Of a DNA stretch of 64,000 bases, positions 35,558 through 44,609 are shown piece by piece. This stretch comes from Rhodoblastus sp. Lineage in GTDB: Bacteria > Pseudomonadota > Alphaproteobacteria > Rhizobiales > Beijerinckiaceae. Each line of letters opens with the position of its first letter. The first letter of the stretch is position 1. The position numbers were made by a program, and so were the translations under genes. The stretch covers positions 25,065 to 89,064 of the forward strand of contig NZ_JAGRPM010000007.1 of the NCBI RefSeq assembly GCF_019449565.1, read 5' to 3'. Under the pieces are notes generated by a model. The model saw nothing but the letters and a program-made list of their open reading frames with translations, made no database searches and was not told the origin of the DNA.

Positions 35558-35701
35558 ATGCCCAGCCTGTTCCGTTTTCTTCTTGTCATCGGCCTGATTG
35601 CCGGGGCGGCTTTCGTCGGCATGGCCGCGCTGGTCGCTTTTGTCGAGCCGCAGCCGCGCGAGATGAGCCAGCCGGTGCCGCCGAACGTCCTCAACAAATG
35701 A
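35558..35701 (+). CDS. Small single-span membrane protein upstream of xerD
   Basis: A 47-residue protein, MPSLFRFLLVIGLIAGAAF then VGMAALVAFVEPQPREMSQP, with one hydrophobic helix (about 5-30) and a short polar, proline-containing tail. GGAGA lies 6 nt before the ATG at 35558, and its stop overlaps the xerD start (ATGA), indicating translational coupling. The family is not recognised; similar small proteins precede xerD in rhizobia, as far as I recall. Function unknown. Confidence 0.65.
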   Translation: MPSLFRFLLVIGLIAGAAFVGMAALVAFVEPQPREMSQPVPPNVLNK

Positions 35702-36678
35702 CCGAAACCGCCGCGAAACCGCCCGCGCGCGCGGCGATCGCGGATTTTCTCGAGATGCTCGCCGCCGAGCGCGGCGCGGCGCGGAACACGCTGGACGCCT
35801 ATGCTCGCGATCTTGGCGACTATGTGCTGGCGCTCGCGCGGCGGGGCCGCGAGCCGCTGACGGCGACGATTCAGGATATTCGCGATTATCTCTCGAGCCT
35901 GGCGGAAGCCGGGCTCAAGCCGTCGTCCTCGGCGCGCAAACTATCCGCGATTCGGCAATTCCATCGCTTTCTCGCCGCTGAAGAGCGGCGGGCCGATGAC
36001 CCCGCCGTGCTGCTCGAAGGCCCGCGGCAGGGCCGGCGGCTGCCAAAAATCCTTTCGATCGCAGAAGTGGACGCGATCCTGCGCGTCTGCCGCGAGGGGC
36101 TGGACGATCCCGCCCGCCCGGCCGAGGAGCGGCTGCGCGCGCGCCGCGCCGCCTGTCTGGTCGAAGTGCTCTATGCGTCCGGACTTCGCGTCTCGGAACT
36201 CGTGGCGCTGCCGCTGGCGGCGGCCAAACAGGCCGAGAAGGCGCCCGAGCGGGGCGGCGGCTTCCTCACGATCAAGGGCAAGGGCGGGCGCGAGAGGCTC
36301 GCGCCGCTCACCGCCGCCGCGCGCGAGGCCATGGCGGCCTATCGCACCGCCCTGCTGGAGCTTCATCCGGCGGCGGCGGCGCAGAAATGGCTTTTTCCCT
36401 CGGACGGCGAGAGCGGGCATCTCACGCGGCAGGTCTTCGCGCGCGAGTTGAAATTTCTTGCGGCGGCGGCGGGCGTCAAGCCCGAGCGCGTCAGCCCCCA
36501 CGTGCTGCGTCACGCCTTCGCCAGCCATTTGCTGCAAAATGGCGCCGACCTGCGCATCGTGCAGGAATTGCTCGGCCATGCCGACATCGCCACCACGCAA
36601 ATCTACACCCATGTCCTCGACGAGCGCCTCAAGGCGATGGTGCGCGACCTGCATCCGCTCAATGACGACGAGGCGTAA
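35698..36678 (+). CDS. xerD: Tyrosine recombinase XerD
   Basis: With XerC it resolves chromosome dimers at dif. It is 326 residues: a SAM-like N-terminal core-binding domain (about 10-105) and a catalytic domain with R164 (ASGLRVSEL), K195 (the KGKGGRER hairpin), H268 and R271 (SPHVLRHAFASH), H294 (LLGHADIATT) and nucleophile Y303 (QIYTHV). All catalytic residues are intact. It overlaps the small membrane-protein gene upstream by 4 bp. XerD rather than XerC is favoured by its position next to aroK/aroB; sequence alone does not settle it. Confidence 0.88.
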   Translation: MTETAAKPPARAAIADFLEMLAAERGAARNTLDAYARDLGDYVLALARRGREPLTATIQDIRDYLSSLAEAGLKPSSSARKLSAIRQFHRFLAAEERRADDPAVLLEGPRQGRRLPKILSIAEVDAILRVCREGLDDPARPAEERLRARRAACLVEVLYASGLRVSELVALPLAAAKQAEKAPERGGGFLTIKGKGGRERLAPLTAAAREAMAAYRTALLELHPAAAAQKWLFPSDGESGHLTRQVFARELKFLAAAAGVKPERVSPHVLRHAFASHLLQNGADLRIVQELLGHADIATTQIYTHVLDERLKAMVRDLHPLNDDEA

Positions 36679-36806
36679 CGCTCGCTCTGCGAAGGCCGTC
36701 GCCGGATTAAGCCAAAATCAACTATTACACGCTATAGTTGTAATTATGACTGGCGCAATCCAAGACGTTTGGCGCGACGAACGCCGCAAAAATGCGAGGG
36801 GATGGA

Positions 36807-38294
36807 ATGACTTTCCTGTTTTCGGGCGAAGGCGCGCTGCATCGCGCGGCTTTCGAGGCTCTGCATCGCTCGCAGGCCGTGATTCAATTCGACCTTGACG
36901 GGACGATCCTTGCGGCGAACGACAGCTTTCTGGAGACGATGGGCTATCGCCTCGACGAGATCGTTGGAAAGAAACACGCAATTTTCATCGATCCGCGCGA
37001 GCGCGACAGCGCCGAATATCGAGCGTTCTGGGACGATCTGCGCGCCGGAAAGTGGCGCCGCGACGAATTCAAGCGCATCGCCAAATCTGGCAAGCCGGTC
37101 TGGATCCAGGCGACCTATAATCCGCTGCTGGACAAGTCCGGCAAGCCTTTCCGCATCGTCAAATTCGCGATGGACGCGACCGCGCAAAAGCTTGCCGCCG
37201 CCTATGCCCAGTGGCAGATCGACGCGATCCGGCGCGCGCAGGCGGTGATCGAGTTCGAGATCGACGGCACGATCGTCTCGGCCAATGAGAAATTCCTGGC
37301 GGCGCTTGGCTACAGGCTGGAGGAAATCGTCGGACGGCGCCATTCCATCTTCGTCGATCCCGCGGAGCAGCGAACCGAAGCCTATCGCAGCTTCTGGAGC
37401 CGTCTCGGCCAGGGCGAATATTCGAGCGGCCAGTTTCGACGCATCGCCAAGGATGGCCATGAAGTCTGGATCCAGGGCTCCTATAATCCGATCTTCGATC
37501 TCGAAGGCAAGCCGTTCCGGGTGGTCAAATTCGCGACCGACATCACCGAGCAGGTCCAGCAGCAGAACCGCCGGACCGAAACCTTCCGCAAGGTGGACGA
37601 TCAGATCGGCGAAATGACCGAATCGGTCTCCTCCGTATCCAACGAGGCGGTGGAGGCGGCGGCGGCCTCCAGCCAGACCTCGGGCAATGTGCAGGCTGTG
37701 GCGGCCGGGGCCGAGGAGCTTTCGGCCTCATTCCATGAAATCGCGCGCCAGGTGGCCCACGCCAGCGATATTGCGCAAAAGGCGGTGTCGCAGGCCGGCG
37801 GCGCCACCAATCTGGTTTCGACGCTCGCCGACGACGCCCAAAAGATCGGGGAAATCGTCAACCTCATCAATGATATCGCGTCGCAGACCAATCTGCTCGC
37901 CCTCAACGCCACCATAGAGGCGGCGCGCGCGGGCGAGGCGGGCCGCGGTTTCGCGGTGGTCGCGGCGGAAGTGAAGTCGCTCGCTACGCGCACGGCCCGG
38001 GCGACGGATGAAATCGGCGAGCAGGTGGCCTCCGTGCGCGCCTCGACCGCCGGGGTCGCCAGCGCCATTGAGACCATCGCCGGCATCATCGCGACTATCA
38101 ACGAGATCACGGCCTCGATTGCCGGCTCGGTTCAGGCGCAAAGCGCGGTGACGACGGACATGTCGGAGAACATGCAGGTCGCGGCCAAGGGCGTCGAAGC
38201 GATCACCGCCTCGATGAACGCGATTGCGCAATCGACCGTCAGGATCGATTCGGCGGCCAAATCGGTGCGGGACATTTCCCGTACGGCGGCTTAG
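36807..38294 (+). CDS. Soluble methyl-accepting chemotaxis protein with two PAS domains
   Basis: A 495-residue cytoplasmic chemoreceptor. Two tandem PAS domains, about 15-120 and 135-240, are similar to each other ([17 protein letters not shown] and [29 protein letters not shown] and [12 protein letters not shown]), which suggests internal duplication. The MA signalling domain (about 270-495) contains the conserved hairpin [20 protein letters not shown] from residue 356. There are no transmembrane segments. Start at 36807 with GAGGGG just upstream. PAS domains of this type often bind haem or flavin, but no ligand can be assigned. No che genes are nearby. Confidence 0.9.
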   Translation: MTFLFSGEGALHRAAFEALHRSQAVIQFDLDGTILAANDSFLETMGYRLDEIVGKKHAIFIDPRERDSAEYRAFWDDLRAGKWRRDEFKRIAKSGKPVWIQATYNPLLDKSGKPFRIVKFAMDATAQKLAAAYAQWQIDAIRRAQAVIEFEIDGTIVSANEKFLAALGYRLEEIVGRRHSIFVDPAEQRTEAYRSFWSRLGQGEYSSGQFRRIAKDGHEVWIQGSYNPIFDLEGKPFRVVKFATDITEQVQQQNRRTETFRKVDDQIGEMTESVSSVSNEAVEAAAASSQTSGNVQAVAAGAEELSASFHEIARQVAHASDIAQKAVSQAGGATNLVSTLADDAQKIGEIVNLINDIASQTNLLALNATIEAARAGEAGRGFAVVAAEVKSLATRTARATDEIGEQVASVRASTAGVASAIETIAGIIATINEITASIAGSVQAQSAVTTDMSENMQVAAKGVEAITASMNAIAQSTVRIDSAAKSVRDISRTAA

Positions 38295-38361
38295 TCGCGG
38301 CTGCGCCTGACCAAGCTCCGCAGGTAAAAGCCCGCAGGTTTTTTGCCGCCTGGTCTTGGCG

Positions 38362-39015
38362 TCAATCCTTCGTCTGGCGTTCGAGCAGGAAGACGCCCTG
38401 TTCGCCGAACAGGTTCCACGCCCACCAGGGCGCATTGACGCGAATCTGTGCGCCGCTGCTGTTCATCGCGACTGCGCGGAGAATGCGCGCGTCCACGACG
38501 CCCACCAGATTGACGAAATCCTTGATGGTGCAGAGGTGAATATTGGGCGTCTCGTACCAGGCGTAGGAGAGGTTTTCGGTGATCGGCATCCGGCCGCGCA
38601 CGCCCAGTTGCCAGCGGATGCGCCAGTGGCCGAAATTGGGGAAGGAGACGATGGCGCGCTTGCCGATCCGCATCATCTGCTCCAGCACTTTGCGCGGATT
38701 GCGCGTCGCCTGAAGCGTCTGCGACAGAATGACGTAATCGAAGCCGTCGTCGGGATAATCCGCGAGATCGACGTCGGCGTCGCCCTGGACCACCGAAAGG
38801 CCCTTGGCGACGCAATGATTGACGCCCTTTTGCGAAATTTCCACGCCCCGCGCGTCCACATTCCTGGTATCGGCGAGCAGGCGCAGCAATTCGCCGTCGC
38901 CGCAGCCGACATCGAGCACGCGGGCGCCATGTTCGACCATGCTGGCGACGAGCAGGAGGTCGATGCGCGTGAGCGCGGTCTGAGGCATTTCGCCGCCGCT
39001 CTGGCTCATGATCAT
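38362..39015 (-). CDS. metW: Methionine biosynthesis protein MetW
   Basis: A class I methyltransferase-fold protein of 217 residues that works with MetX in the homoserine acetylation step; MetW is thought to activate MetX. SAM-like motif I is [17 protein letters not shown]; other family marks are [32 protein letters not shown] and [14 protein letters not shown]. It overlaps the metX stop by 4 bp (ATGA), so the two are coupled as metX-metW. Confidence 0.94.
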   Translation of the reverse strand: MIMSQSGGEMPQTALTRIDLLLVASMVEHGARVLDVGCGDGELLRLLADTRNVDARGVEISQKGVNHCVAKGLSVVQGDADVDLADYPDDGFDYVILSQTLQATRNPRKVLEQMMRIGKRAIVSFPNFGHWRIRWQLGVRGRMPITENLSYAWYETPNIHLCTIKDFVNLVGVVDARILRAVAMNSSGAQIRVNAPWWAWNLFGEQGVFLLERQTKD

Positions 39016-40199
39016 GCGCTTCCCTTTTCGCTCAAGCCCCGCGCCCGCGCCGCGCCGCGCAGGAAGCCGCGCGTGGTGGCGACGAAATCGGGCTCCTCCA
39101 GCAGGAAGGCGTCATGGCCCTTGTCGGTCTCGATCTCGACGAAGGAGACCGGGGCGCCGCCCGCGTTGAGGGCGTGGACGATCGCGCGCGATTCGGCGGT
39201 GGTATAAAGCCAGTCGGAGGTGAAAGAGACGACGCAAAAGCGGCTTTTCGCGCCGGAGAAGGCGCGAGCGAGCGAGCCGCCGTAATCTCCCGCGAGGTCG
39301 AAATAATCGCAGGCGCGGGTGACATAGAGATAGGAATTGGCGTCGAAGCGGTCGACGAAGGTCGAGCCCTGGTAACGCAGGTAGTTCTCGATCTGGAAAT
39401 CGGCGTCGAAGGAGAAGGTCGGTTCGGCGCGGTCCTGCAATTTGCGGCCGAACTTGCGTTGCAGCGCCTCGTCCGAGAGATAGGTGATATGGGCCGCCAT
39501 GCGGGCGACGGCGAGGCCCTTGGCCGGGCGCACGCCCTGATCCGAATAGCGCCCGCCGCGCCAGTCCGGATCGGCCATGACCGCCTGGCGACCGACCTCG
39601 TGGAAGGCGATGTTCTGGGAGGAATGGCGCGCGGCCGTGGCGATGGGCATGGCGGAAAAGACGCGCTCCGGATAGAGCGCGGCCCATTGCAGCACCTGCA
39701 TGCCGCCCATGGAGCCGCCGGCGACGCAAAACAGCGTATCGATGCCCAGCCGGTCGATCAGCATGGCCTGCGCCCGGACCATGTCCGCGATCGTGACCAT
39801 GGGAAGCGTGAGGCCATAGGGCCGGCCAGTCGTCGGATCGATCGAGGCGGGGCCGGTCGTGCCCATGCAGCCGCCGAGCACATTCGAGCAGATGATGAAG
39901 AATTTCTCGGTGTCGAACGGGCGCCCGGGTCCGACCAGCGCCGACCACCAGCCGGGCTTGCCGGTCAGCGGGTGGCGGTTGGCGACATGCTGGTCGCCGG
40001 TCAGCGCGTGGCAGAGCAGGATGGCGTTGGATTTATCGGCGTTCAGCTCGCCATAGGTCTGGTATGCGATGGTGAAGGGGCTGAGCGACACGCCCGCCGT
40101 CATGGCAAGCGGCTGCGATCCGTCGAACACGGCGACCTGGCTATGCGGCTGCGCGGCCTCGGCCAGACTGGAATGGGTGTCGGAGGACGGGTCGGTCAA
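39012..40199 (-). CDS. metX: Homoserine O-acetyltransferase
   Basis: Acylates homoserine for methionine synthesis by direct sulfhydrylation. The 395-residue alpha/beta hydrolase has nucleophile S163 in [18 protein letters not shown], the acid in [10 protein letters not shown] and the histidine in [19 protein letters not shown] and [14 protein letters not shown] are family motifs. The only start that fits is a TTG at 40199; no ATG or GTG is correctly placed and the ribosome site is weak (GAG), so translation may be tuned low. The AACGAATCGTT palindrome lies about 25 bp upstream. Confidence 0.94.
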   Translation of the reverse strand: MTDPSSDTHSSLAEAAQPHSQVAVFDGSQPLAMTAGVSLSPFTIAYQTYGELNADKSNAILLCHALTGDQHVANRHPLTGKPGWWSALVGPGRPFDTEKFFIICSNVLGGCMGTTGPASIDPTTGRPYGLTLPMVTIADMVRAQAMLIDRLGIDTLFCVAGGSMGGMQVLQWAALYPERVFSAMPIATAARHSSQNIAFHEVGRQAVMADPDWRGGRYSDQGVRPAKGLAVARMAAHITYLSDEALQRKFGRKLQDRAEPTFSFDADFQIENYLRYQGSTFVDRFDANSYLYVTRACDYFDLAGDYGGSLARAFSGAKSRFCVVSFTSDWLYTTAESRAIVHALNAGGAPVSFVEIETDKGHDAFLLEEPDFVATTRGFLRGAARARGLSEKGSA

Positions 40200-40223
40200 G
40201 AGCTCAGCTTGTTCGATTTTCCG

Positions 40224-40234
40224 AACGAATCGTT
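40224..40234. promoter_or_regulatory. Palindrome AACGA-A-TCGTT upstream of metX
   Basis: A perfect 5+1+5 inverted repeat lies 25-35 bp before the metX start, flanked by A/T-rich sequence that could include a promoter -10 (TATCTAAC on the minus strand). A second small hairpin, GTTCG-N6-CGAAC, overlaps it at 40211-40226. It could be an operator for a methionine-pathway repressor; no regulator is named by the sequence. Confidence 0.35.
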
Positions 40235-40379
40235 TGTTAGATAGGAGAACGGGCGCCGGGAAGTCAAGGAAAGCTGGCGCGACGCGCGGCGCCGCCGGCG
40301 TTTGCTTGCGGCTCCGCGCCGTCTATAGATGGGGCCTGTCGAAACCGGCGCAATGCGCGTCATGAAGAGCGACCGAGCA

Positions 40380-41228
40380 ATGAGCGAACCGACCGCCCTG
40401 GAGTCCCTGGCTGAACTGCGAATGGAAATCGACCGGATCGACGGCGAAATGCACGATCTCCTGATCGCGCGCGGCGAAATCATCGACACCCTGATTGCGG
40501 TCAAGGCGCGCCAGGGCGGCGGATCGGCGTTCCGGCCGGGCCGCGAGGCGGACATGATGCGGGTCATCGCGGCGCGCCATCGCGGACGCCTGCCGCTCGA
40601 CACGGTCGAGAGCATCTGGCGGGTCATCATTTCGACCTTCACCTTCGTCCAATCGCATTATTCCGTTCACGCGGACCTGTCGGGCGGCGACGCCGCGATG
40701 CGTGATTCGGCGCGTTTTCACTTCGGTTTCACCGTGCCATTGCTCGGCCATGCGAGTCCGGGCGAAACCATAGCGGGGGTGGCCGGCTCCGCGCGACCGG
40801 ACGGCGGCGGCGACCTCGGCATGTTGCGGGCCGCCTGGCGGGCCGGGGACGGGCGATGGTGGGAAAGCCTTGCGGCGGAGGGCGCGCCGAAAATTATCGC
40901 CCGACTGCCTTTTGTCGAGCGGCCGGACCATCCGGCCAGCCTGCCGGTCTTCATCATTTCCAATCCGCTGGCCGAGGCGGCGGCGCGCGACGTCGCGCTG
41001 TTCTCCGCGCAATGGCCTTCCGGCGCGCCGGATGACGCCGCTTTCCGGGCCTTGTCTTGCGAATGTCTGGCGCGGGTCGAGAGCCCCGAGGGAGCGTCGC
41101 TGCTGGTTTCGGCGCCGGGCGACTGGAGCGCCGAAAAATTCGCCGCCGCCTTGAATCCGGCGTCGCAAAATGTCGCCTGGATCGGCAGCCATGCCGAGCG
41201 TTTCGCTCTGCCTTCAAAGGATCAATAA
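40380..41228 (+). CDS. Chorismate mutase (AroQ type) with C-terminal extension
   Basis: A 282-residue protein. Residues about 8-95 form an AroQ chorismate mutase helical bundle (LAELRMEIDRIDGEMHDLLI, the conserved KARQGG, and FRPGREADMMRVIAARH), which turns chorismate into prephenate. The remaining 190 residues are not a prephenate dehydratase; they contain VFIISNPLAEAAARDVALFS and end in a mixed domain I cannot name. This layout recurs in rhizobial chorismate mutases near metX. I choose ATG 40380; in-frame ATGs at 40353 and 40362 are alternatives. Divergent from metX. Confidence 0.8.
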   Translation: MSEPTALESLAELRMEIDRIDGEMHDLLIARGEIIDTLIAVKARQGGGSAFRPGREADMMRVIAARHRGRLPLDTVESIWRVIISTFTFVQSHYSVHADLSGGDAAMRDSARFHFGFTVPLLGHASPGETIAGVAGSARPDGGGDLGMLRAAWRAGDGRWWESLAAEGAPKIIARLPFVERPDHPASLPVFIISNPLAEAAARDVALFSAQWPSGAPDDAAFRALSCECLARVESPEGASLLVSAPGDWSAEKFAAALNPASQNVAWIGSHAERFALPSKDQ

Positions 41229-42232
41229 AGCGGCGGAACCGTCGCGGGCAGCCTGACAGGCCCCAGATAGGCCTGGCCATTGGCCAGCGTCAGCGGCAGG
41301 GAAAGCGTATCTGCCTTCGCGCCTTGAGCGGGCGGCTTTCCGAGCAGCGCGCCGAGGACGGCGTTGACCTGCGTGGCGGCGACGGGGACGCCGAGACGCG
41401 CGAGCAAGGGCCCCGCGCCTTCCGCCGTGACATTCAGCTTGCCGACGGGCCGATGGGCGTCGTCGAGCGACAGCGCGCCGTCGATCTTGAGATTGAGATC
41501 GCCGGCCTGCCATTGCAGCTGGTCGATGACGACGGCGCCCGACTTTTTCCGCCAGTCCTCCACAGCTGCGCGGAAATCCGCCGCGGCGCCGGGGACGGGC
41601 GAGACCTTGCCGCTGAGCGTGAAACGGCCGAGATCGTTTTTCTGCAACAAGGCCTGCAGCGCCGGCAGATTCAGGCCCTCGCCGGTCAGTTCGAAGCGCA
41701 TGACCCCGGGACCTTCCCCCACCTGCGGCGTCGCCTTCGCGGTCAGACTTTGCAGATTGAAGGCGAGGCCGGCCTGAGGCGTTTCGGGCCGCCAGTCCAG
41801 CGCTTTCATGTCCAGCCGCGCCTCGGACAGGCCGGACAGCGACCAGGCGATATCGAGCGTCATTCCGTCATGGCGCAGTTTCGCCAGCGGGCCGCCGCCG
41901 GATTTCTGCACGACCAGCGGGCTCGAGAGTGTGAGCAGGATGTGATTGGGCGAAAACAGGCTGGCTTCGCCATGGGCCTCCTCGGCCCCGAACAGGACGA
42001 CTTCGTCGCCGATGCGCACGGGCGCGGTGAATTCGGCGCAGCTGAGTTTCAGGCGGAAGGGAAAGCCGCCGATGTCGCTGGTTCGGCAGAGATCGGCCAG
42101 CGAAACGCCGCCAAGCGCGCGCTTGTCCATGTAGCTCGCGAGGCGGTGGGCGGAATAGAGCCAGAACTCCCCGAGCGCGAGGCAGAGCAGGACGACGAGG
42201 CCGATGAGCAGGGGGCGGCGGTAGCGAGCCAT
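41222..42232 (-). CDS. DUF2125 domain-containing exported/anchored protein
   Basis: A 336-residue protein with an N-terminal transmembrane anchor or signal (RRPLLIGLVVLLCLALGEFWL), then a large beta-rich region with DIGGFPFRLKLSCAEF, a hallmark of DUF2125, and repeated paired strands. Family function is unknown; the location is periplasmic face of the inner membrane. It converges on the chorismate mutase gene, overlapping its 3' end by 7 bp. Confidence 0.85.
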   Translation of the reverse strand: MARYRRPLLIGLVVLLCLALGEFWLYSAHRLASYMDKRALGGVSLADLCRTSDIGGFPFRLKLSCAEFTAPVRIGDEVVLFGAEEAHGEASLFSPNHILLTLSSPLVVQKSGGGPLAKLRHDGMTLDIAWSLSGLSEARLDMKALDWRPETPQAGLAFNLQSLTAKATPQVGEGPGVMRFELTGEGLNLPALQALLQKNDLGRFTLSGKVSPVPGAAADFRAAVEDWRKKSGAVVIDQLQWQAGDLNLKIDGALSLDDAHRPVGKLNVTAEGAGPLLARLGVPVAATQVNAVLGALLGKPPAQGAKADTLSLPLTLANGQAYLGPVRLPATVPPLY

Positions 42233-42321
42233 GAAAATTTCCTGACGCCGGACGCGGCGCCCGGCGATTCGGCGGCCATCCTAAAACAAAATGAGGCTCA
42301 ACCGCGACCGAGCGCCGAAAA

Positions 42322-42702
42322 TCAGGCGGCGAGCCGCCGTTCCGGGGCGAGATCGCGCAGGACGAAGGCGCGCTCTTCAGGCGTTTCCGCGAGAAGATGG
42401 ACATGCCATTCGGTGGCGCCGCTGGCGCGCGCCCGCTGCGTCCAGAGGCGGAAATCATCGCGCTCTTCGTTCAAGCCGGGCTGGAACGTGAACAGAAGGA
42501 CCGCGCCAGAAGCTTTGCGGCGCACGGCGGCGATGACGGCGCGGCGGCAATCGAAGGCCGGCGGCTCGCCCACGGAATAGACCGAGCAAATATAGCGCCG
42601 CCCCGAAGCGCCGACCCAGCTATGGAATAGCTTCTCCAGCCCGGTCCGGGTGAGACTGGCCAGTGGGCTGTTGGTTGCGGCGGAGGACGGCTGGCGATTC
42701 AT
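42322..42702 (-). CDS. Conserved hypothetical protein
   Basis: A 126-residue soluble protein starting MQGQNMNRQPSSAATNSPLA, with AGGGA 7 nt before the ATG at 42702. The middle has WVGASGRRYICSVYSVGEPPAF and VRRKASGAVLLFTFQPG, and the end EWHVHLLAETPEERAFVLRD. I do not recognise the family. It lies between plsC and the DUF2125 gene on the same strand. The regular codon use and ribosome site make it a likely real gene. There is no signal peptide or membrane span. Confidence 0.65.
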   Translation of the reverse strand: MNRQPSSAATNSPLASLTRTGLEKLFHSWVGASGRRYICSVYSVGEPPAFDCRRAVIAAVRRKASGAVLLFTFQPGLNEERDDFRLWTQRARASGATEWHVHLLAETPEERAFVLRDLAPERRLAA

Positions 42703-42761
42703 GTTCTGTCCCTGCATGACGAAACGTGATGCCAACAAACAAGAACAAACAGGGGGTAAAG

Positions 42762-43553
42762 TCAATCGCCGGGGAGCGCTGCCTCGCCGTTTTTTTCCAG
42801 CGGGCTTTTGTCCAGATTGCCCGCGAGGCCGGGATTGCTGGCCAGAGCCTCGTCGATCAGCCGGTTGGTCGCCTTTTCCAACCGTTCCTGAAGAACCTTG
42901 CTGAATTCGCCGTGCGGCATGCCCGCCGGGATAACGGGGAGGAACTCGATCACGCAGGTTCCGGGCTGGCGCAGGAAGGTGCGACGCGGCCAGAACAGGC
43001 CGGAATTGAGCGCCGCCGGCACGCAGGGCGCCTTGGCGGCGGCATAGAGATGGTTGACCCCGCTCTTGTAGAGCGGCGGCGCTCCGGCGGGACGGCGGGT
43101 CCCTTCGGGAAAGATGAAAATGACGCGGCCTTCGGCGATGGCCGCGCCCGCCTGCTGGACGAGATCGCGCAAGGCGGCGCTACGGCTCTTGCGGTCGATG
43201 GCGATCTGGTTGCTCAGCTTCAGATATTGCCCGAACAGCGGGATGAAAAGCAGCTCGCGTTTCAGGATATAGGTGAAATCCTCGACCTGCGTGACGAGGG
43301 CGAAGGTCTCGAGCGCCGACTGATGCTTGGCGGCGATAATGCAACCCTGATGCAGGAGATTGTCGACGCCGCGAAACTCGACCTTCACGCCGCAAATCTT
43401 GTCCAGCAGCCACAGCGAGGTCCAGCCCCAGGCGCGCGCCACTTTCAGAATGGCGCGGCGGCCAAAAAACAGCGTCGGGAGGCCGCCGATCGCGATGATG
43501 GCCGTGCCGACATAGAAGGCGATGTTGAACAGCAGGGAGCGCAGATAAATCAT
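42762..43553 (-). CDS. plsC: 1-acyl-sn-glycerol-3-phosphate acyltransferase
   Basis: Adds the second acyl chain to lysophosphatidic acid at the inner membrane. It is 263 residues with an N-terminal membrane segment, the acyltransferase motif KHQSALET (H77; the usual HX4D aspartate is a glutamate, E82), IFPEGTRRPAG for glycerol-phosphate binding, and VPAALNSG. AGAGG precedes the ATG at 43553 closely. The D-to-E change is noted; it may be normal for this subgroup. It lies 86 bp after ftsX on the same strand. Another lysophospholipid acyltransferase (PlsC-like/OlsA) is the alternative. Confidence 0.88.
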   Translation of the reverse strand: MIYLRSLLFNIAFYVGTAIIAIGGLPTLFFGRRAILKVARAWGWTSLWLLDKICGVKVEFRGVDNLLHQGCIIAAKHQSALETFALVTQVEDFTYILKRELLFIPLFGQYLKLSNQIAIDRKSRSAALRDLVQQAGAAIAEGRVIFIFPEGTRRPAGAPPLYKSGVNHLYAAAKAPCVPAALNSGLFWPRRTFLRQPGTCVIEFLPVIPAGMPHGEFSKVLQERLEKATNRLIDEALASNPGLAGNLDKSPLEKNGEAALPGD

Positions 43554-43638
43554 GGGCCTCTTTTGCCGGAGGCCTGCCCAAATGAAAAGCCCGCGCACGC
43601 TATCCGGGGCTTTCCGCGCGGCCTGTCACGCAAAAGCC

Positions 43639-44601
43639 TCAGTCCTTGACGTCGTAGAACTCGCCCAGCGCGCGAAAGACGATGATGCGCGACATCAGCC
43701 CGGCGATCAGGGCCACGGTGACGGAAATCGCGGCGATGGCGACAATTCCGCCCCAGCCCAGCGAAAAGGAGCCGAACAGCGCTTCGGCCTGTTCGCCGCC
43801 GGCGCTCGTCGTCCATTGCCGCGAGAGAAAGCCGAGCAGCAGGAAGAGCAAGAGAGCCGCCCCGCCGCCCGCCGCCCCGCCGCGCAGGCCAAGCCGCAGG
43901 AAATGAAACTGAAATTGCCGCGCGATGAAGCTATCCGCCGCGCCGACAAAATGCAGCGCCTCAATGATTTCGCGATTTCCCGCCATTGCGCCGCGGGTGG
44001 CGAAGCCGACGGCGAGCGCCATGGCGATCATCACCAGCACGAAAATGGCGACGGCGGCGCCCACCACGACCTGGGCCATGGTGTCGAGGCGCTGCATCCA
44101 GGCGCCGTGATCGTCGAGGCTGGCGTTGGGCACGGCGGCGTCGAGGGCGGCGCGCAGGCCGATTTCATCGAGCTTCTTTTGCGGGTCGCGCCGCACCACG
44201 ATCATGCGCGGCGTCGGCAACTGGCTGAGGTCCAGGCCGGCGCCGAGCCACGGCGCCAGCAATTCCTCGGACTCCTGGCGCGTGAAGGCGCGCGCCTCCG
44301 CGACCCCGGGGAAGCCGGCGGCGATGCTCGCGGCCTTGGCGGAATCGGCGTCGATGTCGCGGGCCGCGCGGGGCGTGACCTGAATGGTCATTTCGACGCC
44401 CACGGCGCCGCGCCATTCGCGCGAGGCGTCGGCGAGAACAAAGGCGAAGCCGGCTGTGAGCGCGGCGAGGAAGGTCATGATCGCGATGACGATGGCCAGG
44501 GCCCGACCGGCCACCGTCGCGGCGGGGACCAGCGGGGTCTGGCTCCATTCGTCCTCGATCGTCGGCGGCCGGGATGAAAAGGGGGTGGAGTGTTCGTCCA
44601 T
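43639..44601 (-). CDS. ftsX: Cell division protein FtsX
   Basis: Membrane partner of FtsE that relays cytosolic ATP hydrolysis to periplasmic amidase activation at the division site. It is 320 residues, with four transmembrane helices, the first at about 33-55 (ALAIVIAIMTFLAALTAGFAF), a periplasmic domain of about 110 residues, and three C-terminal helices. The conserved REIIEALHFVGAADSFIARQFQ (in part) precedes helix 3. I use the ATG at 44601; a TTG at 44613 overlapping the ftsE stop is possible. Cotranscribed with ftsE. Confidence 0.9.
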   Translation of the reverse strand: MDEHSTPFSSRPPTIEDEWSQTPLVPAATVAGRALAIVIAIMTFLAALTAGFAFVLADASREWRGAVGVEMTIQVTPRAARDIDADSAKAASIAAGFPGVAEARAFTRQESEELLAPWLGAGLDLSQLPTPRMIVVRRDPQKKLDEIGLRAALDAAVPNASLDDHGAWMQRLDTMAQVVVGAAVAIFVLVMIAMALAVGFATRGAMAGNREIIEALHFVGAADSFIARQFQFHFLRLGLRGGAAGGGAALLLFLLLGFLSRQWTTSAGGEQAEALFGSFSLGWGGIVAIAAISVTVALIAGLMSRIIVFRALGEFYDVKD

Positions 44602-44609
44602 GGGCGCGC

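Noticed and set aside
40200..40330. SAM-II riboswitch upstream of metX
   Set aside because: The expected conserved pseudoknot core is not visible on reading; a covariance-model search would be decisive.
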